Below are positions 33,118 through 41,762 of a stretch of 64,000 bases of DNA, piece by piece. The position numbers and the translations under genes were made by a program. The stretch covers positions 6,735 to 70,734 of the forward strand of contig JBEGVV010000086.1 in NCBI GenBank assembly GCA_041178225.1, in the 5' to 3' direction. Each line of letters begins with the position of its first letter. Positions within the stretch are counted from its first letter, which is position 1. The DNA is from CAIOSQ01 sp041178225 (GTDB lineage: Bacteria; Pseudomonadota; Alphaproteobacteria; CACIAM-22H2). Under the pieces are notes generated by a model, which saw only the letters and a program-made list of their open reading frames with translations, did no database searches and was not told where the DNA came from.

Positions 33118-33520
33118 CGCATCCTCCCTCGCTATTGGCGGCGCCGTGGCCGCCGACCCGCCCGCCTCGCCGGCCGCGTCGGCAGGCGCGCTGGCCGCGA
33201 TCGACCTGGGGCGCTTCGCCGTGACCTGCCCCGGCGTCGTCCCGGCGGGCGGCGCGCCGCCGCTCGCCTACAGCTTTCGCGCGACGATCCTGTCGGGCGC
33301 GGCCGACGCCGACGCGGTGCGTTCCAGCCTTCCGGGCTATCGCGACGCCGTGGTCGTGGTCTCGCATGGCTATTGCGGGTTCGTGGCGCGGAACGGGCGC
33401 CGCGCCAGCCCGGAGGAACTTGCGCGCCTCATCGAGGCGCGGGCGTCGGCGGCCGAGGATTCTCCCCGCGTCACTGTGACCCTGCCGGATTTCGTCGAGA
33501 AGCATCTCGAAGCTCGCTGA
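33074..33520 (+). CDS. Hypothetical secreted protein wedged between opposing genes
   Basis: A 148-residue protein with a signal peptide (MPSIALASRFCVAFIASSLA...) and a small mature domain containing two Cys (VTCPGVV and HGYCGFV). The ATG at 33074 has AGGAA nine bases upstream; an in-frame ATG at 33068 is also possible. Codons in the mature part are G/C-ended, arguing for coding. It overlaps the CBS gene head-to-head by ~44 bases and the 33471-33812 gene tail-to-tail by 50 bases. The function is unknown. Confidence 0.55.
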   Translation: MPSIALASRFCVAFIASSLAIGGAVAADPPASPAASAGALAAIDLGRFAVTCPGVVPAGGAPPLAYSFRATILSGAADADAVRSSLPGYRDAVVVVSHGYCGFVARNGRRASPEELARLIEARASAAEDSPRVTVTLPDFVEKHLEAR

Positions 33521-33812
33521 GTTCGTCGCGCGCATCCTCGACGGCCTGCGCGATCGCGGCGATCATGCCGTCGTGCGACGTCCGCGCGGACGCGGCGCGG
33601 CGAACCTCCGAGACCAGCCGCCAGAACGCGTTGCGGATCGCGACGGCGTCCCTGTCGCCCGCGGGCCCCGGCACCATCGCGTGGCCGAACGCGCGCTCCG
33701 CCGCCGCGGCGGCGGCCGCCGCGCGCGCGGCGCGCACTGCCGCGGGCCGGTCGAGGCGCAGCGCCTCGCCGATCTCGTCCACGAGCTTCAGGATGTCCGC
33801 CCTCGTGGTCAC
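33471..33812 (-). CDS. Small helical protein downstream of fliF
   Basis: A 113-residue, Ala/Arg-rich, mostly helical protein, starting with a GTG that overlaps the fliF stop (GTGA). ADILKLVDEIGEALRLDRPA is followed by a long Ala run and then an acidic C-terminal helix. No FliH is found in this cluster, and its place after fliF makes it tempting to see a divergent stator or chaperone, but the protein is shorter than FliH and lacks GxxxG repeats. I leave the function open. Confidence 0.6.
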   Translation of the reverse strand: MTTRADILKLVDEIGEALRLDRPAAVRAARAAAAAAAAERAFGHAMVPGPAGDRDAVAIRNAFWRLVSEVRRAASARTSHDGMIAAIAQAVEDARDELSELRDASRRNPAGSQ

Positions 33813-35551
33813 GCGCGCTGCGTGAGCCAGCCCCGGATGACGGAGGCGGCTTCCTCGGGATGCTTGTCGACGATCTCGGTGATGCGCTTGAGCGCCGAGG
33901 ACTGGACCTGGCCCTCGATCTTGTCGATGTCGATCATCTCGGCCATCGCCTGCGCGCGCTGCGCCTGCAGCGCCTGCATCTCGGATTCGATCTCGGCCTT
34001 CATGCGCGCGACCTCGTCGACCTCCTCGGTCGGGACCAGGGCCCCGCCGCCGCCCTCGATGGCGAGCGCCGCGGTGTCGGGGGCCGGTTCCTCGAACATC
34101 TTGGCGACGATCGGGCGCACCACGAAGAGGACGACGAGGGCCACGACCGCGCCGAGGATCGCGACCTGCGAGACAAGCTTGATGTCCTCCTTGGTGAAGT
34201 CGAACATCCCCGGAGCGCGTATGTCCGGCAATTCCACGGGGCTGAACGGCAGGTTCACGACCTCGACGCTGTCGCCGCGTTCCTGGCTGAAGCCGACGGC
34301 CGATCGCACGAGCCGCTCGATCGCCTTCATCTCGTCCTCGCCGCGCGGCTTCCACGACTGGGTGCCCGAAGCGTCCGCCTGGCGCACCCCGTCGACGAGC
34401 ACCGCGACCGACACGCGGCGGATCGAGCCGGGATCGATGCTCTCGCGGACCTGCGTGCGCGATACCTCGAAGTTCGTCGTCTCCTCGGTCCGGCGCTGGT
34501 TCTCGCTGCCGCGGGTGCCCTGCCCCTGTCCCTGGGCCTGCTGCTCGGGCGGGATGTTCCGCGCCACCGACGCGTCCTGGTCGCCGCGCTGCTCCGACTT
34601 CGTCGACGCCTCCTCGACGGTCTGGACGGAACGCTCGACGCGGCCCTTCGGGTCGAAGGCCTCGGTCGTCCGGACGACCGCGGCGTACGTGACGTCCACG
34701 TTGACGTCCGCCCGCACCCGTCCCAGCCCGACATGCTGCTCGACGAGCCGCTCGACGGCCGCGCGCAGCCGGCGCTCGTGCTCCAGCTTGTGCTCGAGCA
34801 CGGCCGTGGCCTGGCCAGCCGCGCTCTCGCCGTCGCCGCGGGCCAGCAGGTTGCCCTGCGTGTCGACGATCGAGACGCGGCCGGGCGAGAGGTTCTTCAC
34901 GGCCGAGGCGACGAGGTGGCGGATGGATTCCACGCGCTGGCGCGCCGAGTCCATGTTCGCCCTGAACTGGACGACGACCGAGGCGCGCGTGTCCGGCGCC
35001 TGCTGGGAGAACAGCTCGCGCGTCGGGATGACGAGGTGGACCCGCGCGCTCTCGACGCCGGCTATCGACGCGATGGTGCGCGCCAGCTCGCCCTCGAGCG
35101 CGCGGATCTGGTTGATCTGGAACAGGTTGGTCGTGGTCGACAGCGGGTCGATGCGATCGAATACCTCGTAGCCCAGCGAGCCCTTGCTGGGCAGGCGCTT
35201 CTCGGCGGCCATGACGCGAAGCTGCGCGACGCGGGAGCGCTCGACCAGCACGGTCTGCCCGGCATCCGCCACCTGGTACTTCTCGCGGGCCTGGTCGAGG
35301 TGGCGGGCGAGGGCGGCGCTGTCCTCGGGGGAAAGCTTGGAGAAAAGCGGGACGAAATCCGGCGCCGTGAGGTGGACGGTCGATGCAGCCACGGCGACGA
35401 CGATGGCGGCAAGCGACGCCACCAGCCCGACGAGGCGGAGCGGGCCCAGCTTGCGCAGCGCGTCGATCAGGCGTCCCGCGGGGCCCCCGTCGAGGCGCTC
35501 GGCGGCCTCCGGCGGTGATGCGGCAGCTATCGCGGTCTCGGCCAACGTCAT
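33809..35551 (-). CDS. fliF: Flagellar MS-ring protein FliF
   Basis: A 580-residue inner-membrane protein. It has a first helix (residues ~40-60), the YscJ/FliF ring domain with SKLSPEDSAALARHLDQAR and EGELARTIASIAGVESARVH, a central periplasmic region, a second helix (~470-490) and a cytoplasmic tail with KRITEIVDKHPEEAASVIRG, which binds FliG. Length is normal for alphaproteobacteria. It follows fliG with a 117-base gap that carries a GGTCCGAAT motif, so it may have its own promoter. It forms the ring that templates the rotor. Confidence 0.96.
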   Translation of the reverse strand: MTLAETAIAAASPPEAAERLDGGPAGRLIDALRKLGPLRLVGLVASLAAIVVAVAASTVHLTAPDFVPLFSKLSPEDSAALARHLDQAREKYQVADAGQTVLVERSRVAQLRVMAAEKRLPSKGSLGYEVFDRIDPLSTTTNLFQINQIRALEGELARTIASIAGVESARVHLVIPTRELFSQQAPDTRASVVVQFRANMDSARQRVESIRHLVASAVKNLSPGRVSIVDTQGNLLARGDGESAAGQATAVLEHKLEHERRLRAAVERLVEQHVGLGRVRADVNVDVTYAAVVRTTEAFDPKGRVERSVQTVEEASTKSEQRGDQDASVARNIPPEQQAQGQGQGTRGSENQRRTEETTNFEVSRTQVRESIDPGSIRRVSVAVLVDGVRQADASGTQSWKPRGEDEMKAIERLVRSAVGFSQERGDSVEVVNLPFSPVELPDIRAPGMFDFTKEDIKLVSQVAILGAVVALVVLFVVRPIVAKMFEEPAPDTAALAIEGGGGALVPTEEVDEVARMKAEIESEMQALQAQRAQAMAEMIDIDKIEGQVQSSALKRITEIVDKHPEEAASVIRGWLTQRA

Positions 35552-35642
35552 GCTCCGGGAAATATGCGTTCAATCCAGCGCGCCCGACGGGCCGTGCCCG
35601 GCCGGACTCATGCCCAACCGCGTCGCGGCGGGCCGAAGTTTT

Positions 35643-35651
35643 GGTCCGAAT
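35643..35651 (+). promoter_or_regulatory. GGTCCGAAT motif between fliG and fliF
   Basis: One copy of a motif that recurs in flagellar intergenic regions of this window (see 42427, 51822, 55734 and 61804). It lies about 90 bases upstream of fliF, within the 117-base fliG-fliF gap. On the minus strand it reads ATTCGGACC and is followed by AAAAC. It is probably a binding site of a flagellar regulator. Confidence 0.4.
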
Positions 35652-35668
35652 CCGAGCGAACCGCCCGC

Positions 35669-36685
35669 CTACTCGATCAATTCGTTCGCCTCGCCTTCCT
35701 CCGGCACCTCGATCACGCCGCGCGCGATCAGGTCCTTGGTGGTGGTGATGATGCGCTGCTGGGCTTCGTCGACGTCCTTGACCCGGACCGGTCCCATCGA
35801 CGCCATCTCGTCCTGGAGCAGCTTCGAGGCGCGTTCCGACATGTTCGAGAAGAAGAGCTTGCGCAGTTCCTCGGATGCGCCCTTGAGCGCGATCGCGAGC
35901 GCGTCCTTGTCGACCTCCCGCAGGATCGCCTGGATGTCGGTGCCGTTGAGCTTCAGCAGGTCGTCGAAGGTGAACATGAAGCTGCGGATCTTCTCCGCGT
36001 CGCCGGGCGCCTGGTCGTCGAGGAAGCCCATGAGCCGGTTCAGGTTGGCGCGGTCGAGGGCGTTGAAGATCTCCGCGAGGTTCTCCGAGGGGTTGCGCTT
36101 CTGCGAGCGGCCGAGATTCGCCATGAACTCCGTCCGCAGCGTGCGCTCGACGTCCTCGAGGACCTCCTTCTGCACGTGCTCCATCTTCAGCATGCGCAGC
36201 ACGACGTCGCGGGACATCTGGTCGGGCAGCAGCGCGATGACGCGCGCCGCCTGCTCGGCCTTGATGCGCGACATCACCACGGCGACGGTCTGCGGGTATT
36301 CGTTGCGCAGGTAGTTCGCCAGCACCGTGTCGTTCACGTTGCCGAGCTTGTCCCACATCGTGCGGCCCGCGGGGCCGGTGATGTCGTCCATGATCGACTG
36401 GACGCGGTCCGGGTCCATGATGCTCGCGAGGAGCCGCTGCGTCGCCTCGACGTTGCCGATCACCGATCCGCCCGAGGACATCTGGTTGGCGAACTCCACG
36501 AAGAGGCGCTCCACGACCTTCGCGTTGACGCTGCCGAGCGACGACATCGCCTGCGACAGCTCGCGGATCTCGTCGTCGTCGAGGAACGTGAAGACCTTCG
36601 CAGCGTAGTCCTGCCCGAGCGCGAGCAGCATGATCGCCGCCTTCGACGGGCCGCTGAGCGACCGGAAATCGTCCTTCACCGCCAT
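35669..36685 (-). CDS. fliG: Flagellar motor switch protein FliG
   Basis: A 338-residue rotor protein. MAVKDDFRSLSGPSKAAIML begins the FliF-binding domain, the middle contains LPDQMSRDVVLRML, and the torque-generating C-terminal domain has DMAS-like ASMGPVRVKDVDEAQQRII. I chose the start at 36685 because it precedes the conserved first helix; the 20 extra upstream residues overlap fliJ coding. It overlaps the 3' end of fliJ by 10 bases. It should couple MotA movement to the rotor. Confidence 0.96.
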   Translation of the reverse strand: MAVKDDFRSLSGPSKAAIMLLALGQDYAAKVFTFLDDDEIRELSQAMSSLGSVNAKVVERLFVEFANQMSSGGSVIGNVEATQRLLASIMDPDRVQSIMDDITGPAGRTMWDKLGNVNDTVLANYLRNEYPQTVAVVMSRIKAEQAARVIALLPDQMSRDVVLRMLKMEHVQKEVLEDVERTLRTEFMANLGRSQKRNPSENLAEIFNALDRANLNRLMGFLDDQAPGDAEKIRSFMFTFDDLLKLNGTDIQAILREVDKDALAIALKGASEELRKLFFSNMSERASKLLQDEMASMGPVRVKDVDEAQQRIITTTKDLIARGVIEVPEEGEANELIE

Positions 36686-37047
36686 CTGGATGACCTGCGC
36701 CTGAGTTCCGACTGCCGCTCGAGGAACGTCTCGAGGCCCTCGCACTCCGCCCGCACGAGCCTGGCCTCGCCCTCGGCGAGCACCCGGTCGGCCGCGGCCT
36801 CGTCGGCCTCCGCCGCCAGTCGTTCGCCGTCCGCGGCCAGCGCGTCGAGCCTGGCGAAGAGGAGCGGGGGCGACGTGCAGGCGCCTGGCCGTGGCAGTTC
36901 GTCCGCCTGCGCCGAGATGGCGGCGCGCGCGACGACCGCGGCGCGCGCGCGCGCGTCGGCCTCGCCCATCCGGCCCTGCAGCCTCTCGAGGTCGAGGCGC
37001 CGGATCTTCAGGATCCGCCCGAGCGTCCTATCGCGGGCCGTTGTCAT
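36676..37047 (-). CDS. fliJ: Flagellar FliJ-like protein
   Basis: A 123-residue, nearly all-helical coiled-coil protein located directly after fliI, matching FliJ in size and position. The N-terminus TLGRILKIRRLDLERLQGRM resembles FliJ's first helix, and the C-terminal LVRAECEGLETFLERQSEL the second. FliJ links the FliI ATPase to the FlhA gate. Sequence conservation in this family is low, so position carries much of the weight. Confidence 0.75.
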   Translation of the reverse strand: MTTARDRTLGRILKIRRLDLERLQGRMGEADARARAAVVARAAISAQADELPRPGACTSPPLLFARLDALAADGERLAAEADEAAADRVLAEGEARLVRAECEGLETFLERQSELRRRSSRWR

Positions 37048-37088
37048 GGTGGCCTGGCGTCATGATGGGCTGGGTCCCCTGGCTTCGA

Positions 37089-38456
37089 TCAACCGGGGTC
37101 GACTTCATCCAGAATTGCGCGTAGCGCGCGGACATCCCCCTCCAGTTCGGACCGATCGGCGGCCTCCTGGAGGAGCATGGCCTCGAGGCGGTCGTGGAAC
37201 TCGATCGCCCGGTCGGTGCGCTGGTCGGTGCCGCGCTTGTACAGGCCGAGCCGCAGGAGGTCCTCCACCTCCCGGTAGGCGCTCTCAAGCGCGACGGCGC
37301 GCCGCAAGGCCTCCCTGTGCTCGGCCGACTGGACCTGCGGCGCCGCCCGCGACACCGACCTGACGACGTCGATGGCCGGGTAGCGCCCGCCATCCGCGAT
37401 GCGCCGGTCCAGCAGGACGTGCCCGTCGAGGAAGCCGCGCACCGCGTCGCTGACGGGCTCGTTCATGTCGTCGCCCTCGACCAGGACGGTGATGAAGGCC
37501 GTGATGCCGCTGGTGCCGTCGAGCGGGCCGAGCCGCTCGAGCAGCCTCGGCATCTGGGCGAAGACGCTTGCGGGGTAGCCACCGATGCCGGTCGGCTCGG
37601 CGGCGGCCACGCCGATCTCGCGCAGCGCCGCGGCGAAGCGCGTGACGCTGTCCATGAGGAAGAGCACGCGCCGCCCGGTGTCGCGGAAGTACTCCGCGGC
37701 GGCCACGGCGAGGAAGGACGCGCGCCGGCGCAGGACGGCGGGCTCGTCCGAGGTCGACACGAAGACGGCGGCCCGCGCCCGCTGCTCGGGCGAAAGGTAG
37801 CGCAGGACGAAGTCGGCGAGTTCCTTGCCGCGCTCGCCGATCAGCGCGATCACGACCGCGTCGAAGCGTGCATGGGAGGCGAGCATGCCGAGCAGCGTCG
37901 TCTTGCCGACGCCGGATCCGGCGAAGATCCCGAGGCGCTGCCCGAGGCCGCATGTCAGGAAGGCGTTCATCGCGACGACGCCGATGTCGACCGGCTCCGT
38001 CGTGAGCCCGCGGGCCGCGGCCGGCGGGGGAGGGCGCCGCAGCGGATAGTCGCGGCCACCGTCCACCGCCGGGCCGCCGACCAGGCATCGACCCATTCCG
38101 TCGAAGACGCAGCCGAGCCAGGAATCGTCCGGGCGCGCGACGGCGCTCGCCGGCGACAGGCGGGCCTCGCATCCCGGCCCGAGCGCGGAGATCTCCCCGA
38201 AGGGAAGCGCGATGGCGTCCGGTCCATCGAAGGCGACGATCTCCGCCGCCAGCTCGCTTCCGTCGCGTGCGCGAACGTGGACGACGTCCCCTATCGCGCC
38301 GTCCTCGGCCAGGCCGCAGAGCGCGATGCGCTGGTCGCTGATCGCGCGGACGCGGCCGGCGATCTCCGCCACGCGCGCGCCAGCGAGCGCCTCGAGCAGG
38401 CGTCGATGCGCGGGAAGTCCGGAGGGTGCAAAAAACTTGGCGTCTGCGACTGGCAT
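37089..38456 (-). CDS. fliI: Flagellum-specific ATPase FliI
   Basis: A 455-residue export ATPase. It has Walker A GIFAGSGVGKTTLLGML near residue 175, IALIGERGKELADF, Walker B VLFLMDSVTRFA and the late SRAAPQVQSAEHREAL region. The N-terminal ~90 residues form the beta-barrel domain. It is the first gene of a fliI-fliJ-fliG-fliF block. Its 5' end overlaps a sigma-54 promoter for the divergent flgF operon. It energises export and normally works with FliH, which I do not find here. Confidence 0.96.
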   Translation of the reverse strand: MPVADAKFFAPSGLPAHRRLLEALAGARVAEIAGRVRAISDQRIALCGLAEDGAIGDVVHVRARDGSELAAEIVAFDGPDAIALPFGEISALGPGCEARLSPASAVARPDDSWLGCVFDGMGRCLVGGPAVDGGRDYPLRRPPPPAAARGLTTEPVDIGVVAMNAFLTCGLGQRLGIFAGSGVGKTTLLGMLASHARFDAVVIALIGERGKELADFVLRYLSPEQRARAAVFVSTSDEPAVLRRRASFLAVAAAEYFRDTGRRVLFLMDSVTRFAAALREIGVAAAEPTGIGGYPASVFAQMPRLLERLGPLDGTSGITAFITVLVEGDDMNEPVSDAVRGFLDGHVLLDRRIADGGRYPAIDVVRSVSRAAPQVQSAEHREALRRAVALESAYREVEDLLRLGLYKRGTDQRTDRAIEFHDRLEAMLLQEAADRSELEGDVRALRAILDEVDPG

Positions 38457-38466
38457 GCTTGTTGCG
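38451..38466 (+). promoter_or_regulatory. Sigma-54 (-24/-12) promoter of the flgFGAH operon
   Basis: TGGCATGCTTGTTGCG keeps the invariant GG (38452-38453) and GC (38464-38465) ten bases apart, with the TTGC of the consensus TGGCACG-N4-TTGCA. Transcription would begin near 38477, about 30 bases before flgF. The site overlaps the first codons of fliI on the other strand. Class III flagellar operons of Caulobacter use such promoters. Confidence 0.72.
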
Positions 38467-38507
38467 ATGGAGGGCGTGGAATTGCCGCAAAGGAACCGCG
38501 CGCCGCC

Positions 38508-39227
38508 ATGGAGTCCACCAGTTTCCTCGCCTTATCGAAGCAAGTTGCGCTCGAGATGCGGCTGTCGAACGTCGCGAACAACCTCGCGAACGCCAGCACG
38601 CCCGGCTACCGGCGCAACGAGATGGCCTTCGAGGGGTTCCTCAGCCGCCAGCACGCCTCGGCGCCGATCCTCTACCCCGTGGAGCGCGGCGTGCGCGTCG
38701 ACCTTGGCGAGGGGCCTGCGATCGCGACCGGCAACCAGCTCGACCTCTCGATCACCGGCAACGACCGCGCCTTCTTCGTCGTCGCCCGCGGGAACGAGAC
38801 CTTCCTGACCCGGGCCGGCACGTTCCAGCTCGACGACAGCGGCCAGCTCGCGACGGCCGCTGGCGACGTCGTGCTGGGAGCCTCCGGGCAGCCGATCGTC
38901 CTGCCGGGGCGCTCGGCGACGATCACGGTCACGGGCAACGGCGCCGTCTACGAGGGCGAGGACCTCGTCGGGGAGCTCCAGCTCGTGGAGGTCGTCCCCG
39001 GCGCATCGCTCGACACGCGCGGCGACAGCAGGCTGACGGCCTCCGCGACGCGGCCCGCCGAGGGCTACGCGATCAAGCAGGGCGTCGTCGAGCAGTCGAA
39101 CGTGCAGTCGATCATCGAGCTCACGAAGCTGATCCAGCTCTCCCGCGACTTCGAGGCGCTGCAGCAGATCCAGGCGAGCGAGCACTCGCGCCTGACCGAC
39201 GTGATCGAACGACTGCCCACGGTCTGA
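38508..39227 (+). CDS. flgF: Flagellar basal-body rod protein FlgF
   Basis: A 239-residue rod protein. The N-terminus has the rod motif SNVANNLANASTPGYRRNEM, followed by FFVVARGNETFLTRAGTFQL, typical of FlgF/FlgG, and the C-terminal helix IELTKLIQLSRDFEALQQI. It is placed first in flgF-flgG-flgA-flgH, the order known from Caulobacter and relatives. It forms part of the proximal rod in the periplasm. Confidence 0.94.
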   Translation: MESTSFLALSKQVALEMRLSNVANNLANASTPGYRRNEMAFEGFLSRQHASAPILYPVERGVRVDLGEGPAIATGNQLDLSITGNDRAFFVVARGNETFLTRAGTFQLDDSGQLATAAGDVVLGASGQPIVLPGRSATITVTGNGAVYEGEDLVGELQLVEVVPGASLDTRGDSRLTASATRPAEGYAIKQGVVEQSNVQSIIELTKLIQLSRDFEALQQIQASEHSRLTDVIERLPTV

Positions 39228-39237
39228 GGCCAATCCA

Positions 39238-40029
39238 ATGTCGCGTTCCCTTTCCATCGCTGCAACCGGAATGACCGCGCAGCAGGTCAATGTCGAGGTG
39301 ATCGCGAACAACATCGCGAACCTCAATACGTCGGGGTTCAAGCGCCAGCGCGCCGAGTTCCAGGACCTTCTCTACCAGGTCCGCGGCATGGCCGTCGGGA
39401 GCCAGAGCTCGCAGGAAGGCACGATCGTGCCGACGGGCATCCTGCTCGGCTCCGGCGTTCGGCCCGCGGGCATCTACCGCATCCACGCGCAGGGATCCCT
39501 GATCGGCACCGAGAACTCGCTCGACCTCGCGATCCAGGGCAAGGGCTACTTCGTGCTCGCCCTGCCGAACGGCGAGACGGGCTACACGCGATCGGGCTCG
39601 CTGCAGCTGAGCCCGGCCGGCGAGATCGTCACCGCGGCGGGATACCGGGTGCTGCCAGGGTTCAACGTCCCCGGCAATGCGCGCCAGATCAACGTGAACG
39701 CGCAGGGCCTCGTTCAGGCCACCGTGGACGGCCAGGTCGCGCCCGTCGACCTTGGCCGCCTCCAGCTCGCGACATTCCCGAACGACGCCGGCCTCCAGGC
39801 GACGGGCGGCAACATCTATCGCGAGACCGCTGCGTCCGGCGCCGCCGTCGCGGGCCTCGCGGGCGAGCCCGGCTTCGGGACGATCCAGCAGGGCTTCATC
39901 GAGGCCTCCAACGTCGACATCGTGAGCGAGCTGACCACGCTGATCACGGCGCAGCGCGCCTACGAGATGAACTCCAAGGTCATCCAGGCCTCGGACGAGA
40001 TGCTCAAGGTCATGAACCAGATCCGATGA
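39238..40029 (+). CDS. flgG: Flagellar distal rod protein FlgG
   Basis: A 263-residue rod protein. It begins SRSLSIAATGMTAQQ with VIANNIANLNTSGFKRQRAE, then FQDLLYQVRG, the FlgG-specific long-rod region, and ends VSELTTLITAQRAYEMNSKV, the classic FlgG C-terminal motif. It follows flgF after 10 bases and overlaps flgA by ATGA. It builds the distal rod that passes through the P and L rings. Confidence 0.97.
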   Translation: MSRSLSIAATGMTAQQVNVEVIANNIANLNTSGFKRQRAEFQDLLYQVRGMAVGSQSSQEGTIVPTGILLGSGVRPAGIYRIHAQGSLIGTENSLDLAIQGKGYFVLALPNGETGYTRSGSLQLSPAGEIVTAAGYRVLPGFNVPGNARQINVNAQGLVQATVDGQVAPVDLGRLQLATFPNDAGLQATGGNIYRETAASGAAVAGLAGEPGFGTIQQGFIEASNVDIVSELTTLITAQRAYEMNSKVIQASDEMLKVMNQIR

Positions 40030-40736
40030 AGACGCGAAAGATCCTGGCGGCGATGGCCGCCGCGTTCCTCTGGAGCGCCACCGCGGACGCGGCTGGCACG
40101 CCGGCACGGCGATGCGAGGCCGGGCCCGGGCTCGAGGAGGAGCTGGTGCGCCAGCTCTTCGAGAAGATCGGGTCCTGCCCGATGCTCTCCCTCGGCATCG
40201 CGGACGCCCGCGCCCTTGCCGAGGCGAAGCCGGGCCTCGCCATCGTCAACCTGCGCGTCGACATGCGCGTCGGCACCTTCTCCGCGGTGCTCGCCCAGGC
40301 GCTCGATGCCGGTGGCACGAAGGTGGTCCGCCAGCTCCGCGGCGGCCTGTCGCTGCCGCGCGAGGTGCCGGTGGTGACGCGGCGCATCGTGCCCGGGGAG
40401 GTGATCGACGCCTCGGACATCCGGATGGTCTCCGTCGACTCCCGGCACGTGCCGCCCAACGCGGTGCTCGACGCCGACCAGCTCGTCGGCCTCGAGCCAC
40501 GCTGGCCGCTCGCGCCGCTCGTGCCGGTCTCGCGCGCCCAGGTGCGGAACGCACTCGCGGTCGAGCGGGGGGCGGGCGTGCGCGCCACGTTCCGCAGCGC
40601 CGGCATCGAGCTCACGACGCAGCTCGTCGCGGTCGACGCCGGGGCGATCGGCCAGACCATCACGCTGCGCAATCCCTCCTCCAACAAGCTCGTGCGCGGT
40701 CGGGTCGTCGACTCCGGCGCGGTGGTGCTGGAATGA
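40026..40736 (+). CDS. flgA: Flagellar P-ring assembly chaperone FlgA
   Basis: A 236-residue periplasmic protein with a signal peptide (residues ~5-23) and the SAF-type C-terminal domain: VPVVTRRIVPGEVIDASDIR, then a late LRNPSSNKLVRGRVVDSG, typical of FlgA. It is coupled to flgG (ATGA) and to flgH (ATGA). It escorts FlgI during P-ring assembly. Confidence 0.94.
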   Translation: MKTRKILAAMAAAFLWSATADAAGTPARRCEAGPGLEEELVRQLFEKIGSCPMLSLGIADARALAEAKPGLAIVNLRVDMRVGTFSAVLAQALDAGGTKVVRQLRGGLSLPREVPVVTRRIVPGEVIDASDIRMVSVDSRHVPPNAVLDADQLVGLEPRWPLAPLVPVSRAQVRNALAVERGAGVRATFRSAGIELTTQLVAVDAGAIGQTITLRNPSSNKLVRGRVVDSGAVVLE

Positions 40737-41500
40737 CGATGACCAAGGCGCCCGCCATCCTGGGCATCCTCGCCGCGCTGGCGGCGCTGCCGGGCTGCGC
40801 GAACCTCGACAGGCTCGCCGAGATTGGCAGCCCGCCGCGCATGACCCCGATTGCCGACGTGCGGCGCCCCTCGGAGATCGCGGCGATCCGCTACCCTGTC
40901 CCCGAGGCGCCCGAGCACGCGGCGACCGCGAATTCCATCTGGCGGCAGGGCTCCAAGAGCTTCTTCAAGGACCAGCGCGCCTCCCGGATCGGCGACATCG
41001 TCACCGTCGCCATCAACCTCGCGGACAGCGCCGACTTCACGGCGGAGAGCTCGCGCACGCGCACGGACGCGAGCAGCCTCAACGTCGGCTCGCTCTTCGG
41101 CTTCCGCAACCAGCTGTTCAAGCGCCTGCCGTCCGACGGGCCGTCGGGCCTCCTCAACTCGTCCGAGGTCTTCGGCCTGTCCGGGAGCGGCAACTTCGCC
41201 GGCACGGGCGGCGCGAAGCGCAGCGAGAACGTGAAGATCAACCTGGCCGCGGTGATCGTCGAGGTGCTGCCCAACGGCAATCTCGTGATCGCGGGCAAGC
41301 AGGAGCTCCGGGTCAACCAGGAGATGCGCGACATACAGCTGACCGGGATCATCCGCTCCCAGGACATCGAGCCGAACAACACCGTGAGCTCGGACAAGAT
41401 CGCCGAGGGACGGATCTCCTACGGTGGCCGTGGCCTGATCACCGACTACCAGGCTCCAAGCTACGGCCAGCAGATGATCGAGATCCTGAGGCCGTTCTGA
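40733..41500 (+). CDS. flgH: Flagellar L-ring lipoprotein FlgH
   Basis: A 255-residue outer-membrane lipoprotein with lipobox LPGC near residue 22. Conserved parts are SIWRQGSKSFFKDQRASRIG, GDIVTVAINLADSA, VIVEVLPNGNLVIAGKQELR and the end GRGLITDYQAPSYGQQMIEI. It is the last gene of flgFGAH, converging on a small gene pair with 13 bases between. Confidence 0.96.
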   Translation: MTMTKAPAILGILAALAALPGCANLDRLAEIGSPPRMTPIADVRRPSEIAAIRYPVPEAPEHAATANSIWRQGSKSFFKDQRASRIGDIVTVAINLADSADFTAESSRTRTDASSLNVGSLFGFRNQLFKRLPSDGPSGLLNSSEVFGLSGSGNFAGTGGAKRSENVKINLAAVIVEVLPNGNLVIAGKQELRVNQEMRDIQLTGIIRSQDIEPNNTVSSDKIAEGRISYGGRGLITDYQAPSYGQQMIEILRPF

Positions 41501-41513
41501 CCTCGGGCGCGGC

Positions 41514-41762
41514 CTAGGCGGTCAGCGACATGGCGCCGCCGCGCGCGCGCTCCCTGCGCCCGTCGGCGCGGTAGCCGGCGGGCGGGTCGACGCTCGACCC
41601 CGCCTGCCGCGACATCGCGGCTTCCTCCGCGCGCCGTCGCTCCTTCGCGTTCGCGAGCTTCTGCTCTTCCGCGGCGCGGCGCGCCTGCGCCTCCTCCGGG
41701 CCGGGGCGCGTGGCGCCGAGCACGCGGTCGCGGAGAGGATGCGAGGCGACTGCATGGCTCAT
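41514..41762 (-). CDS. Small hypothetical protein, flagellar region
   Basis: An 82-residue, charged, largely helical protein (RRAAEEQKLANAKERRRAEE) with no known motif. Its ATG overlaps the stop of the J-domain gene (41759), so it is co-translated with it. It ends 13 bases from flgH in convergent orientation. It may be a small structural or chaperone partner of the J-domain protein. Confidence 0.5.
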   Translation of the reverse strand: MSHAVASHPLRDRVLGATRPGPEEAQARRAAEEQKLANAKERRRAEEAAMSRQAGSSVDPPAGYRADGRRERARGGAMSLTA

